Source of the DNA: an uncultured Lachnobacterium sp.
GTDB taxonomy: Bacteria; Bacillota; Clostridia; Lachnospirales; Lachnospiraceae
Direction: 5' to 3'
Length of the DNA: 9,124 nucleotides
NCBI GenBank assembly: GCA_900548765.1
Contig: URLU01000084.1
Coordinates: 1 to 9,124 of the forward strand
Within the stretch, counting starts at the first letter, position 1. The number at the start of each line of letters is the position of its first letter. The translations under genes were made by a program, and so were the position numbers. The notes beneath the pieces are model-generated. The model ran no database searches. It saw only the letters and a program-made list of their open reading frames with translations, and had not been told where the DNA came from. Positions 1-5,395 of this stretch are shown here, one piece after another.

Positions 1-277
1 AAAAATGATTATGACGAAACAGTACATTTTTTCTTAGAGAACCAGGTATAACGAGAAGGAAACTCATGCATTTTATCAGTTAATAAGGAATAGTTATGAC
101 TAAAAATTTATATAGAATACTTTAAAGAGTAAAAGGAATTGACCAAAAAGAATACGTTGAAAAAATTTATGAAAGAAACCTTGAAATTAAAAAGGGAAAT
201 GAATAATTTTGGAACCAAATAATTCTTAAATTATATTAAAATCGCATAAAAACCCTTCTATAAAATTAAATGTATGG
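1..277. other. AT-rich region with no convincing gene
   Basis: This stretch is strongly A+T rich and carries no complete gene that I can support. Reading from base 1, the plus strand encodes KNDYDETVHFFLENQV and then a stop at 49-51, which could be the last residues of a gene lying mostly upstream of the window. An ATG at 96 has an AAGGA about six bases ahead of it, but the frame stops after nine codons. It then reopens for 26 codons to a stop at 204-206. A second frame over the same bases (169-222) is also open. Because two overlapping frames look equally lysine/glutamate rich, this is better explained by base composition than by a decayed gene. No hairpin terminator was seen. Confidence 0.4.
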
Positions 278-283
278 TATAAT
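278..283 (+). promoter_or_regulatory. Extended -10 promoter of the alcohol dehydrogenase gene
   Basis: A perfect TATAAT is preceded by TGG, giving the extended -10 form TGnTATAAT. The region about 17 bases upstream (CTTCTA or TTCTAT, around 255-261) is a poor match to TTGACA, so the extended -10 probably carries recognition. Transcription would start near 290, about 65 bases before the ATG and inside the Rex-like palindromes that follow. This is a sequence match only. Confidence 0.7.
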
Positions 284-294
284 ATAAACAATGA

Positions 295-316
295 AATTGT
301 TAAAAATCTAACAATT
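295..316. promoter_or_regulatory. Rex-type redox operator
   Basis: Perfect 8-base arms, AATTGTTA and TAACAATT, flank a 6-base spacer. The 18-base core TTGTTAAAAATCTAACAA at 297-314 differs at one position from the clostridial Rex consensus TTGTTAANNNNTTAACAA. Rex is the NADH-sensing repressor of fermentation genes in Gram-positive bacteria and is released when NADH is high. The site begins about 12 bases downstream of the -10 box, so a bound repressor would block transcription initiation or early elongation. An additional upstream half-site, AACAAT at 287-292, forms an overlapping palindrome with ATTGTT at 296-301. The downstream gene, an alcohol dehydrogenase, is a typical Rex target. The rex gene itself is not in the window. 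Confidence 0.78.
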
Positions 317-354
317 CAGAAAACATACATCTTATTTATAGGAGGGTTTTTGCA

Positions 355-1572
355 ATGGCAAGATTTACATTACCAAGGGACTTATATCACGGAAAAGGTG
401 CCCTGGAAGCACTTAAGACATTTAAGGGCAGGAAAGCAATGATTTGTGTGGGCGGTGGCTCCATGAAACGTTTTGGATTTTTGGACAAGGCAGAGCAGTA
501 TCTGAAAGAAGCTGGCATGGAAGTGCAGTTATTCGAGGGAATCGAACCAGACCCTTCTGTTGAGACTGTTATGAAGGGTGCGGCTGCGATGCAGGCATTT
601 GAACCGGACTGGATTGTTGCAATGGGCGGAGGTTCTCCAATAGATGCAGCAAAGGCAATGTGGATTAAATACGAATATCCAGATATCACATTTGAAGATA
701 TGTGTAAAGTATTTGGAATTCCACCACTTCGCCAGAAAGCTCATTTCTGTGCGATTTCTTCCACATCTGGAACTGCAACAGAAGTAACCGCATTTTCAAT
801 TATTACCGATTATGAAAAAGGAATCAAATACCCAATCGCAGATTTTGAAATTACACCAGATGTTGCAATCGTAGATCCAGACCTTGCAGAGACCATGCCA
901 CAGAAACTGGTTGCTCATACCGGTATGGATGCCATGACACATGCAATTGAGGCATATGTTTCTACCGCAAATTGTGATTTCACTGATCCACTTGCGCTGC
1001 ATGCAATCAAGATGATTCAGAGAGATTTGGTAGATTCCTATAACGGAGATATGGCAAAAAGAGATTCTATGCACAACGCACAGTGTCTTGCAGGAATGGC
1101 ATTTTCCAATGCACTTCTTGGTATTGTGCATTCCATGGCGCATAAGACCGGTGCGGCGTTTGCAGACTATGGTGCGCACATTATTCACGGTGCAGCAAAC
1201 GCAATGTATCTTCCAAAGGTTATCGCCTTCAATGCCAAAGATGAGACCGCAAAGAAACGTTATGGCGAGATTGCAGACTTCATGGGGCTTGGCGGAAACA
1301 GCTTAGATGAGAAGGTAGAACTTCTGATTGCATACCTGCGTAGGATGAATGATGATTTAAAGATTCCTCACTGTATCAAGAATTACGGACAGGACAGCTA
1401 TCCAGCAGAGCAAGGCTTCGTTCCAGAGGAAGTATTCTTAGAAAGATTACCGGAAATTGCAGCTAATGCAATCCTGGATGCCTGTACAGGCTCAAATCCA
1501 AGACAGCCTAGTCAGGAAGAGATGGAAAAATTGCTGAAATGCTGTTATTATGATACAGAAGTAGATTTCTAA
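355..1572 (+). CDS. Iron-containing alcohol dehydrogenase
   Basis: This 405-residue cytoplasmic protein belongs to the iron-dependent (group III) alcohol dehydrogenases, which reduce aldehydes to alcohols with NAD(P)H. It probably makes ethanol or butanol during fermentation; the exact substrate cannot be read from the sequence. The N-terminal Rossmann-like domain carries GGGSPID at 91-97 for the dinucleotide. The helical metal domain has the expected ligands: D192 and H196 in TGMDAMTHAIEAY, H259 in GIVHSMAH, and H278 in HIIHGAANA; H263 matches the conserved active-site histidine. The H259-H278 spacing is 19 residues, about five more than in FucO/AdhB. Length is normal. The ATG has AGGAGG at 340-345 nine bases upstream. 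The gene looks monocistronic, with its own promoter and a Rex-like operator, and faces a convergent neighbour. Confidence 0.95.
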   Translation: MARFTLPRDLYHGKGALEALKTFKGRKAMICVGGGSMKRFGFLDKAEQYLKEAGMEVQLFEGIEPDPSVETVMKGAAAMQAFEPDWIVAMGGGSPIDAAKAMWIKYEYPDITFEDMCKVFGIPPLRQKAHFCAISSTSGTATEVTAFSIITDYEKGIKYPIADFEITPDVAIVDPDLAETMPQKLVAHTGMDAMTHAIEAYVSTANCDFTDPLALHAIKMIQRDLVDSYNGDMAKRDSMHNAQCLAGMAFSNALLGIVHSMAHKTGAAFADYGAHIIHGAANAMYLPKVIAFNAKDETAKKRYGEIADFMGLGGNSLDEKVELLIAYLRRMNDDLKIPHCIKNYGQDSYPAEQGFVPEEVFLERLPEIAANAILDACTGSNPRQPSQEEMEKLLKCCYYDTEVDF

Positions 1573-1585
1573 GTAAGGATGAAAA

Positions 1586-1613
1586 GGCGTTCCATCAGAA
1601 GTGGTGGGGCGCC
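1586..1613. terminator. Convergent intergenic hairpin, possible terminator
   Basis: Read as plus-strand RNA, these 28 bases fold into 12 consecutive pairs (four of them not Watson-Crick but G-U: positions 5, 6 and 10 of the stem are G-U) around a GAAG loop. It lies 13 bases after the alcohol dehydrogenase stop codon. It is not followed by a U-run in the plus direction (ATCACATATTT). On the minus strand three of the pairs become A-C mismatches, leaving nine, but the stem is then followed by TTTT. It may end both convergent transcripts imperfectly or protect the 3' end of the plus-strand message. Confidence 0.45.
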
Positions 1614-1652
1614 ATCACATATTTAAAGCTCAGCAACGTGACATAAAAGAGA

Positions 1653-2519
1653 TCAGGAATTTTTTTTAAAAGGAATCAATTCCCCCAGAAACTTCTCAAA
1701 ATTAACTCCTTCCACATCTGCCGTATCTTCATTCACCGTATCAGCAATACTGTGGTATATGAAAGAGCTTGCAAGCCCGATAGCATCCTCAGTAGACATG
1801 CCATTTATCCTGCAACCGCACAAAACCGAAGCGAATAAGTCTCCGGTTCCGGAAAAGCTCCTGTCAAAAAAGTGGGAGCGCTGCTTAAAACTGCCATTAT
1901 CAGTCACCGCCAGATTATATATAAAAGAAGAAGAATTTCCCACAGGCTTAATTCCAGTGATAACCACATCCTGCTCACAGTCTGCCTGCGCACGAAGCTT
2001 TACAGCAATGTCCTCCGAAAAACCAAGCAGCTCATCAGTATCGCTAAAGCTGTGAATATCCTTTGCATCCAGACCAGCCAGCAGACAAGCCTCAGTGAGG
2101 TTAGGAGTTATAAGATTAGCCTGCTTGGTCAGAGTCTTCATGCCATCCAGTAAATCCTGACTGTATATACTGTAAGTCTCACCATCATCCCCCATCACAG
2201 GGTCAACCAGCAAAAAGGTATCATCCTTATTAAATTCTTTCAGAAAATCCAGAAAGAGATTAACCTGCTCCTTACCAGTCATAAAACCACTGTAGATGCC
2301 GTCAAAAGACGCCTTATTTTTCTTCCATGCCTCTGTAAAATCCGGAATCATGGCAGTCAGGTCTGTAACCTTATAATAATCATACCCAGTCTGGGCAGTA
2401 AGCACCGCCGAAGGAATCGGACAGCACTGTACGCCCATCACGGACAAAACAGGAATAGCCGCTGTCAGCGAGCATTTTCCAAATCCAGATATATCATTAA
2501 AAACTGCAGCTTTTTTCAT
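1653..2519 (-). CDS. pdxK: Pyridoxal/pyridoxamine kinase (PfkB-like ribokinase fold)
   Basis: This 288-residue cytoplasmic enzyme is of the pyridoxal kinase type, which phosphorylates pyridoxal, pyridoxine or pyridoxamine with ATP in the vitamin B6 salvage pathway. The N-terminal substrate segment NDISGFGKCSLTAAIPVLSVMG (about 8-29) is typical of the family. VDPVMGDDG (105-113) and ITPNLTEA (137-144) follow in the right order. The C-terminal FSGTGDLFASV (222-232) contains the anion-hole motif and the catalytic base D227. Length matches the family. A ThiD-type hydroxymethylpyrimidine kinase is a relative, but the N-terminal motif and overall layout favour the B6 enzyme. The ATG at 2519 is preceded by GAGAGGA (2531-2537, minus strand) at a slightly long 11-base spacing. 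The gene is transcribed alone, convergent with the alcohol dehydrogenase and divergent from the downstream operon. Confidence 0.9.
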   Translation of the reverse strand: MKKAAVFNDISGFGKCSLTAAIPVLSVMGVQCCPIPSAVLTAQTGYDYYKVTDLTAMIPDFTEAWKKNKASFDGIYSGFMTGKEQVNLFLDFLKEFNKDDTFLLVDPVMGDDGETYSIYSQDLLDGMKTLTKQANLITPNLTEACLLAGLDAKDIHSFSDTDELLGFSEDIAVKLRAQADCEQDVVITGIKPVGNSSSFIYNLAVTDNGSFKQRSHFFDRSFSGTGDLFASVLCGCRINGMSTEDAIGLASSFIYHSIADTVNEDTADVEGVNFEKFLGELIPFKKNS

Positions 2520-2566
2520 ACAAATATAGTTCCTCTCAAGGTGTGATATAATTTTTATGTACTCAA

Positions 2567-2595
2567 ATTTTATTATTCTGGCAGCAATAAGTCAA
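2567..2595 (-). promoter_or_regulatory. Sigma-A promoter of the pyridoxal kinase gene
   Basis: On the minus strand, TTGACT (2590-2595) and TAAAAT (2567-2572) are separated by exactly 17 bases (2573-2589). Each hexamer matches the consensus at five of six positions. Transcription would begin near 2560, giving a leader of about 40 bases that contains the GAGAGGA ribosome binding site. Confidence 0.72.
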
Positions 2596-2615
2596 TAAAG
2601 GAAAGATTATAAATT

Positions 2616-2633
2616 ATTATCGTAAATGATAAT
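2616..2633. promoter_or_regulatory. Short inverted repeat, possible operator
   Basis: The arms ATTATC and GATAAT flank GTAAAT. The repeat lies about 21 bases upstream of the -35 box of the pyridoxal kinase promoter. The half-sites resemble pieces of iron/metal regulator boxes, but the full 7-1-7 Fur pattern is not present, and short AT-rich palindromes arise easily by chance. I cannot assign a regulator. Confidence 0.22.
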
Positions 2634-2676
2634 TTCAACCCCCTTATTATACAAGTCTAATTGTCAAACCTGCGAT

Positions 2677-2911
2677 GGGATATTCAGCCAATATAGGGAT
2701 TTCCTGTGACTTGTGCAGGGCATTAGATTTTCTTAATGTTCTGTACGCTTCCCAGCAACTCGGCAACAGGACGTTGCCGAGAGCGAGAGCTGAGCCATGG
2801 ATGGCGAATCTCGAGCGGTTGCGTCAAGATTAATCCACCTAAACCAGAACATTTAGAAAATCTTACGCCCGAAACCCGCCACAGGAAATCCCTATATTGG
2901 CTGAATATCCC
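2677..2911. repeat. 235-bp palindromic element with perfect 32-bp inverted ends (MITE-like or structured RNA)
   Basis: The ends 2677-2708 and 2880-2911 are perfect inverted copies over 32 bases, beginning GGGATATTCAGCC. Inside them, after a symmetric 9 x 9 unpaired interval, 2718-2743 and 2845-2870 pair at 23 of 26 positions. The core is also structured: 2759-2767 pairs perfectly with 2773-2781 (loop AGGAC), and CGAGA at 2784-2788 pairs with TCTCG at 2809-2813. Complementarity stops abruptly at both outer edges and no clear target-site duplication is visible. Open frames cross it in both directions, but none has a recognisable domain or a convincing RBS. The shape suits a miniature inverted-repeat element without transposase, or a large structured RNA. 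It sits between two intact promoters and disrupts neither. Confidence 0.75.
2759..2781. repeat. Perfect 9-bp hairpin in the core of the palindromic element
   Basis: CTCGGCAAC (2759-2767) and GTTGCCGAG (2773-2781) are perfectly complementary around the five-base loop AGGAC. It is GC-rich, unlike its AT-rich surroundings, and no U-run follows on either strand, so it is not an obvious terminator. It would form the apical domain if the whole element folds as RNA. Confidence 0.7.
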
Positions 2912-2937
2912 TTTAAAGCTTAACCCAAACAGAAGTT

Positions 2938-2966
2938 TTGAAAATCTACAAAACATGTGTTATGAT
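2938..2966 (+). promoter_or_regulatory. Sigma-A promoter for the CarD-like to transketolase gene run
   Basis: TTGAAA (2938-2943) and TATGAT (2961-2966) are separated by exactly 17 bases (2944-2960), and the spacer ends in TGT, giving an extended -10. The start would be near 2973, leaving a leader of about 60 bases. The leader contains TTACCG (2983-2988) and its perfect complement CGGTAA (3006-3011) with a 17-base loop, a weak hairpin of unknown meaning. The promoter lies 26 bases beyond the edge of the palindromic element, so that element is outside the transcript. Confidence 0.75.
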
Positions 2967-3035
2967 AATAATGCCGTAATCGTTACCGCCACCCCCACAA
3001 GTGACCGGTAATGTACAAAGCATGGAGGTAAGCAC

Positions 3036-3335
3036 ATGTTTCAAAAGAAACAATTGATATACAGCGAGACACTTGGCGTATGTCAGGTAGAAAACATAGT
3101 TGGTCTATCCGCCACAAAAGGCGGCGAAACCATATCCTACTATGTACTAAAGCCAATATTTCAACAGGAAAAAATATCATATATCCCGGTAGAGCATCAT
3201 CAGGTAGCACTCAGAGAGCTCTTTACAGAGGAGGAGGCCAGACAATTATTAGAATCAGAGGAAGCCATGAAGGATGAACTGTTAAAGCAGGCAGTCAGAT
3301 ATGTGCTTCACATGGAGCAGGAAGAGGAGGAATAA
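3036..3335 (+). CDS. Short CarD-like (CarD/CdnL/TRCF domain) protein
   Basis: This 99-residue protein reads like the RNA-polymerase-interacting domain of the CarD/CdnL/TRCF family, which binds the RNAP beta subunit and affects promoter opening. The small beta-barrel signature is visible in order: a glycine turn in SETLGVCQVENI (10-21), GGETISYYVLKP (29-40), and IPVEHHQVALRELFTEEEARQLL (50-72). Typical CarD proteins have about 160 residues; here only about 30 helical residues and an acidic tail (MEQEEEE) follow, so the usual helical DNA-binding domain is missing. Binding to RNAP is inferred from the family; effects on promoters are doubtful without the second domain. GGAGG at 3024-3028 lies seven bases before the ATG. 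It is the first gene after the promoter, and its stop is one base from the next start. Confidence 0.7.
   Translation: MFQKKQLIYSETLGVCQVENIVGLSATKGGETISYYVLKPIFQQEKISYIPVEHHQVALRELFTEEEARQLLESEEAMKDELLKQAVRYVLHMEQEEEE
3325..3330 (+). promoter_or_regulatory. RBS that fixes the start of the 93-residue protein
   Basis: AGGAGG, lying inside the last codons of the CarD-like gene, is six bases upstream of the ATG at 3337. The same frame is open back to an ATG at 3301, but that start has no Shine-Dalgarno sequence and would add 12 residues overlapping the CarD-like gene by 35 bases. The start at 3337 is therefore preferred. Confidence 0.8.
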
Positions 3336-3336
3336 G

Positions 3337-3618
3337 ATGGCACAGCAGAGACAGCAGCCAATACATAAATTTGTACTTGGAAGTAAGGAACTAGAAGGCA
3401 AAACAGCAGAATTTCAATATGACAAGGGCTGGTACAGCATCACAGATATCATAGGGGAGGAGAGAAATCTCATATACAAGTCCAGAAATGCTCAGGAAGC
3501 CTACACCAAGTGGAATGTATATATAGGCAGAAAGAAGGAGCGGCCTTCTGCGGAGGAGCGCAAGAAACAGAGAGAAGAGCAGAGGGCAGAACAGCGGAAG
3601 GAACAAAAGAATAGATAA
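3337..3618 (+). CDS. Uncharacterised small charged protein (93 aa)
   Basis: I do not recognise this family. The 93-residue product has no signal peptide or membrane segment. Residues about 10-64 look like a compact alternating-hydrophobic (beta-rich) core with several aromatics (F12, F26, Y28, W32, Y33, Y47, W59, Y62). Residues 66-93 are almost entirely Arg, Lys, Glu and Gln, likely a charged helix or disordered tail that could contact nucleic acid or a protein partner. Its RBS lies inside the CarD-like gene with one base between the two genes, and its stop overlaps the next start in TAATG. This packing suggests translational coupling and a possible shared function with the CarD-like protein and the YesL-like membrane protein, but that is inference. 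Confidence 0.75.
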   Translation: MAQQRQQPIHKFVLGSKELEGKTAEFQYDKGWYSITDIIGEERNLIYKSRNAQEAYTKWNVYIGRKKERPSAEERKKQREEQRAEQRKEQKNR

Positions 3619-4274
3619 TGGACAGAGTATTTAATTATGACAATAAGTTTTTCAGAGGAATAAGCATGCTGGTAGACTGCGTGATAATAAGCGTGTGCTG
3701 GATGCTTATGTGCATACCGGTATTTACAATCGGAGCGGCATCAGCAGCTATGTATGATACGGTGCACAAGACCATTAGGAGAGATAAGGGGTATGTCTGG
3801 AGCGGTTTCTGGAAATCCTTCAGGGAGAACTTTAAACCGGCGACAAAGGCATGGCTTATACATCTTCTTATACTGATTGTGCTTGGAGGAGATTTGTACA
3901 TCACATCACAGGCCTTGCAGGCAGGTGTAAGCTGGGGGATGCTGTACATTGTATTCCTCGTTATGGAAGCTCTTGTTGCAATGTGGGTGATATACACCTA
4001 TGCATATATAGCCAGATTTGAGCAGACACTAAAGCTGACTTTGAAAAATGCGGCATTACTTGCACTGGCAAACCTGCCAAAGACAGCACTTATTTTTATA
4101 GTGACACTGGCAGCTGCCATAGCACTTATGTATGTGCCGGTTTTGATAGTGATATTACCTGCCTTAGCAGCTATTTTTTACGAGTTTATACTTGAAAAGG
4201 TGTTCAGAAAAGTTATGACGCCTGAGGACCTTGCTAGAGAGCAGGAAGAAGACCGCTTAGATAAAGACCTTTAA
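3618..4274 (+). CDS. YesL-like (DUF624) integral membrane protein
   Basis: This 218-residue membrane protein resembles the YesL/DUF624 family, whose function is not established; members often sit near carbohydrate-uptake genes. The N-terminal family pattern FNYDNKFFRGISMLVD (5-20) is followed by hydrophobic segments at roughly 17-40, 78-98, 105-128 and 155-190, the last long enough for two passes. Between the first two lies the conserved soluble stretch GYVWSGFWKSFRENFKPAT (58-76). The end is a charged tail (200-218). There is no cleavable signal peptide. The ATG overlaps the previous stop by one base; the nearest Shine-Dalgarno-like bases (GGAAGGA, 3596-3602) are 15 bases away, so translation probably depends on coupling. 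Confidence 0.85.
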   Translation: MDRVFNYDNKFFRGISMLVDCVIISVCWMLMCIPVFTIGAASAAMYDTVHKTIRRDKGYVWSGFWKSFRENFKPATKAWLIHLLILIVLGGDLYITSQALQAGVSWGMLYIVFLVMEALVAMWVIYTYAYIARFEQTLKLTLKNAALLALANLPKTALIFIVTLAAAIALMYVPVLIVILPALAAIFYEFILEKVFRKVMTPEDLAREQEEDRLDKDL

Positions 4275-4296
4275 TTAAGAGTAGGAGGAAAATACT

Positions 4297-5370
4297 ATGA
4301 AAAAAATTGGAATGCTTACAAGTGGTGGAGACTGTCAGGCTTTAAACGCAGCCATGAGAGGCGTGGTAAAAGGACTTGCCTGTAACGTGGACGAACTGGA
4401 AATCTACGGATTTGAAAAAGGCTACAAGGGCTTAATCTACGGCAACTACAGACTGCTCACATCTGCTGATTTTTCAGGAATCCTGACCCGGGGAGGCACT
4501 ATACTGGGCTCATCACGCCAGCCTTTCAAGCTCATGCGTACACCGGATGAGAATGGTCTGGATAAGGTTGAGGCTATGAAGCAGACATATCACAAATTAA
4601 ACCTTGACTGCCTGGTGATTCTTGGAGGAAATGGAACCCAGAAAACAGCAAACCTTCTGAGAGAAGAAGGCCTAAATGTTATCCATCTCCCAAAGACTAT
4701 CGACAATGATATATACGGAACAGATGTGACTTTTGGCTTCCAGAGTGCAATTAATATTGCTACAGAAGCCATAGATTGTATACACACAACTGCGGCATCC
4801 CACAACAGAGTATTCATAGTAGAGGTTATGGGGCATAAGGTGGGCTGGCTCACACTCTATGCCGGAATCGCAGGCGGCGCAGACATCATTCTGCTCCCAG
4901 AGATACCTTATGATATTGACAAGGTCACAGAGGCTATCCAGAAGAGAACAAAAGACGGCAAGGGCTTTACAATTATTGCGGCAGCAGAGGGAGCAATTTC
5001 AAAGGCTGACTCTAAGCTGTCCAAGAAGGAGTACAAGCAGAAGGTGGCAGATAGAAAATATCCATCTGTAAGCTATGAGATTGCAGACCAGATATCTAAA
5101 AAGCTTGGAACAGAAGTAAGGGTTGCAGTTCCGGGACACACACAGAGAGGTGGCAGCCCATGCCCATACGACAGGGTACTCTGCACCAGACTTGGTTCAG
5201 CAGCAGCAAAGGCAATAATGGACGAGGATTATGGCTGCATGATAGCCATGATTGATGGACAGACAAAGAGGGTTCCTCTTGGTGATGTAGCAGGAAAACT
5301 CAAGATGGTAGACCCAAAGAGTCAGATGATAAAAGAAGCTAAGAGAATCGGAATCAGCTTTGGCGACTAA
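4297..5370 (+). CDS. pfkA: 6-phosphofructokinase (PfkA family, probably ATP-dependent)
   Basis: This 357-residue cytoplasmic enzyme phosphorylates fructose 6-phosphate to the 1,6-bisphosphate, the committing step of glycolysis. Visible motifs are TSGGDCQALNAA (8-19, phosphate-donor loop), GGNGT (110-114), PKTIDND (132-138, with D136 the expected proton acceptor), MGH (178-180), E231, R275 and PGHTQRGGSP (279-288, substrate phosphate). Two diagnostic positions are mixed: G113 is the ATP-type residue, while K133 before TIDND is common in pyrophosphate enzymes but also occurs in some ATP enzymes. N112 stands where the E. coli enzyme has a magnesium-binding Asp. ATP dependence is likely but not certain. 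The ATG follows AGGAGG (4283-4288) by eight bases and lies 22 bases after the YesL-like gene. Confidence 0.92.
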   Translation: MKKIGMLTSGGDCQALNAAMRGVVKGLACNVDELEIYGFEKGYKGLIYGNYRLLTSADFSGILTRGGTILGSSRQPFKLMRTPDENGLDKVEAMKQTYHKLNLDCLVILGGNGTQKTANLLREEGLNVIHLPKTIDNDIYGTDVTFGFQSAINIATEAIDCIHTTAASHNRVFIVEVMGHKVGWLTLYAGIAGGADIILLPEIPYDIDKVTEAIQKRTKDGKGFTIIAAAEGAISKADSKLSKKEYKQKVADRKYPSVSYEIADQISKKLGTEVRVAVPGHTQRGGSPCPYDRVLCTRLGSAAAKAIMDEDYGCMIAMIDGQTKRVPLGDVAGKLKMVDPKSQMIKEAKRIGISFGD

Positions 5371-5379
5371 TAATAAATG

Positions 5380-5389
5380 AAGGCAGGTG
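5380..5389 (+). promoter_or_regulatory. RBS supporting the GTG start of dnaX
   Basis: AAGGCAGGTG precedes the GTG at 5396, with its AGG centred about eight bases upstream. The GTG codon is followed by SYQALYRKFRPTEF, the conserved DnaX N-terminus, and no ATG is available before the conserved region. An almost identical sequence (AAGGCAGGTG, 8753-8762) precedes the C-terminal transketolase subunit. Confidence 0.75.
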
Positions 5390-5395
5390 CAGTAA

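Noticed and set aside
96..206. Possible decayed small gene: RBS-like AAGGA, ATG, nine codons, an in-frame stop, then 26 more open codons.
   Set aside because: The overlapping frame 169-222 is just as open and of similar lysine/glutamate-rich composition, which is expected of A-rich DNA. No family is recognisable, so a pseudogene call is not supported.
1653..1680. GGAA-TTGA-TTCC followed by TTTT as an intrinsic terminator of the minus-strand kinase gene.
   Set aside because: The stem is only four pairs and lies within the final codons of the gene, so it is too weak to call.
2616..2633. Fur/Zur-type metal box near the pyridoxal kinase promoter.
   Set aside because: Only two ATTATC-type half-sites at a 6-base spacing are present; the full consensus is not met, and short AT palindromes are common here.
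2723..2956. Minus-strand 77-codon frame across the palindromic element.
   Set aside because: It has the same cause: the long inverted repeat reads open in both directions. No convincing RBS or family was seen, so it is not called as a gene.
2736..3011. Plus-strand 91-codon frame across the palindromic element.
   Set aside because: It runs through both inverted arms and past the downstream promoter, has no ribosome binding site and shows no domain; it is a by-product of the repeat sequence.
3301..3336. Earlier ATG that would lengthen the 93-residue protein by 12 residues.
   Set aside because: It has no Shine-Dalgarno sequence and overlaps the CarD-like gene by 35 bases, whereas the ATG at 3337 has AGGAGG at ideal spacing.
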